Assembly (NCBI GenBank): GCA_958496175.1
Contig: OY292278.1
Location: 2,170,001-2,234,000 of the forward strand
Reading direction: 5' to 3'
Origin: Sisyra terminalis
Lineage: Eukaryota > Arthropoda > Insecta > Neuroptera > Sisyridae
DNA length: 64,000 nucleotides
The translations under genes were made by a program, and so were the position numbers. The notes under the pieces were generated by a model. It was not told the DNA's origin. It saw only the letters and a list, made by a program, of their open reading frames with translations, and did no database searches. Within the stretch, counting starts at the first letter, position 1, and the number at the start of each line of letters is the position of its first letter. Positions 63,259 through 64,000 of the stretch are shown in pieces.

Positions 63259-64000
63259 AAATCTGTCATTAAACAGGCCTTATTTCAGACGGAAAATGTC
63301 TCATCTATTAAAGGCTCTAAATTTTCCCAGTTTAAATTCCCGGCAAACTATCCCGATACATTAATGTTTCTTTTTTTGAGAACGTGGAGAAAGATTCAAA
63401 CATTAATATTCAATCATACTATAGCAAAAAAAACCATCCCTTATATCCGGTTTTTCCCAATTTAAATTGGCCTTGTTTTAGCTTTGAAATGGAATTGTGG
63501 ACGTCTTGTTACCCACAGGAAGAAAATTTCTTCAAATTGTAATTCACTTAAACGTCCCTAATCTTAATTTCTTGAGAAAACTAGGCCTTATTTTGAAAAA
63601 TCGGCCATTAAACTGGCCTTATTTCAGACGGAAAATGTCACATCAATTTACGGCTCTAAAACATCCTGGTTAAAATTCCCGGCAAACTATCCCGATAAAT
63701 TAATGTTTCTTTTTTTGAGAACGTGGAGAAAGATTCAAACATTAATATTCAATCAGACTATAGCCAAAGAAAACATCCTTTATATCCGGTTTTTCCCAAT
63801 TTAAATTGGCCTTGTTTTAGATTTGAAATGGAATTGTGGACGTCCTGTTACCCACAGGAAGAAAATTTCTACCGACTGAAAATCAATAAAACGTCCCTTA
63901 TCTTAATTTCTTGAGAAAAATAAGCCTTATTTTGAAAAATCTGTCATTAAACAGGCCTTATTTCAGACGGAAAATGTCACATCTATTTAAGGCTCTAAAA

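Larger units (their letters stand above)
1..64000. repeat. Tandem satellite array, about 339 bp monomer, spanning the entire window
   Basis: The same unit recurs head to tail from end to end. Successive GACGTC landmarks are 339 bp apart (for example 721, 1060, 1399, 1738), with only 1-2 bp drift from homopolymer indels. About 187 monomer lengths separate the first and last landmarks. Monomers differ by subfamily-specific substitutions, mainly in the GGCC-rich segment about 80-125 bp after GACGTC and in the pentanucleotides flanking TTTAAATT. No monomer is inverted. The length fits the dinucleosome-sized satellites common in plants and also found in animals. I do not recognise the family, and a chromosomal position in heterochromatin is inference. 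No protein-coding gene, RNA gene or promoter is supported anywhere in the window. Confidence 0.97.
36758..64000. repeat. Satellite block IV, about 80 monomers, no spacer to the window end
   Basis: This is the longest spacer-free stretch (27.2 kb). Its monomers mostly carry AAAATCTGTCATTAAAC or AAAATCGGCCATTAAAG and TCTCATCTATTTA, a subfamily that is rare in blocks I to III. A pentamer region, a tetramer/octamer region and a disordered region follow one another. No gene is visible. Confidence 0.92.

Noticed and set aside
388..63914. More than a hundred open frames of 61-101 codons in the + direction that look like a protein family
   Set aside because: They recur once per 339 bp monomer because 339 is divisible by three, most begin at GTG with no leader, and they vary with DNA subfamily rather than by codon position. 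Longer ones arise from single-base indels. No coding signal is supported.
1..64000. CRISPR-like array of regular repeats
   Set aside because: The repeats are 339 bp and contiguous, with no short unique spacers and no cas genes. The architecture is that of satellite DNA.
1..64000. 5S rDNA or other tandem RNA-gene cluster
   Set aside because: The unit length would fit, but no conserved 5S internal promoter-like boxes, T-run terminators after a conserved 120 bp gene, or tRNA boxes were seen in the monomer.
1..64000. LTR retrotransposon or transposase remnants
   Set aside because: No long terminal repeats, polypurine tract, primer-binding site or recognisable gag/pol/transposase translation was seen in any frame.

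Overview
The whole 64 kb window is eukaryotic satellite DNA. It is one uninterrupted head-to-tail array of an AT-rich monomer of about 339 bp. I counted one consensus-like unit at 34% GC. About 187 monomer lengths fit between the first and last conserved GACGTC sites (382 and 63839). All copies lie in the same orientation. I find no gene, tRNA, rRNA, CRISPR array, telomere repeat or recognisable autonomous transposon. The open frames of 60-100 codons recur because 339 is divisible by three. They repeat once per monomer, mostly begin at GTG rather than ATG, and show no sign of being coding. A dinucleosome-sized, homogenised satellite with higher-order repeats suggests pericentromeric, centromeric or other constitutive heterochromatin. 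A plant is my best guess, but I do not recognise the family and cannot name the species.

Layout: a second, unrelated-looking unit of 357-358 bp (called the spacer here) punctuates the array at a fixed phase and orientation. It is partial at 1-78 and complete at 13639-13995, 18066-18422 and 36400-36757. The spacers divide the array into block I (79-13638, exactly 40 monomer lengths), block II (13996-18065, 12 monomers), block III (18423-36399, about 53 monomers) and block IV (36758-64000, about 80 monomers, running off the window). The first 92 bp of the monomer after each spacer are a diverged variant that also resembles the left end of the spacer.

Higher-order structure differs by block. 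Block I holds a trimeric repeat (1017 bp) and several kilobase-sized segmental duplications. Block III is dominated by hexameric units (about 2034-2036 bp). Block IV starts with a pentamer (about 1696 bp), then a tetramer (1356 bp) whose alternating variants reveal a 2712 bp octamer. It then contracts to trimers (1015 bp) through a recombinant monomer whose crossover can be placed within about 35 bp. After about 51.3 kb the order breaks down into mixed, more diverged monomers and smaller duplications.

Each monomer carries several short dyad symmetries (GGACGTCC, GAAGAAAATTTCTTC, CCAATTTAAATTGG and a CC-GG stem around TTTAAATT). The spacer carries a different set of inverted repeats. Nothing here works as a set of genes. 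The content of interest is the repeat architecture, the spacer, and the record of unequal exchange.
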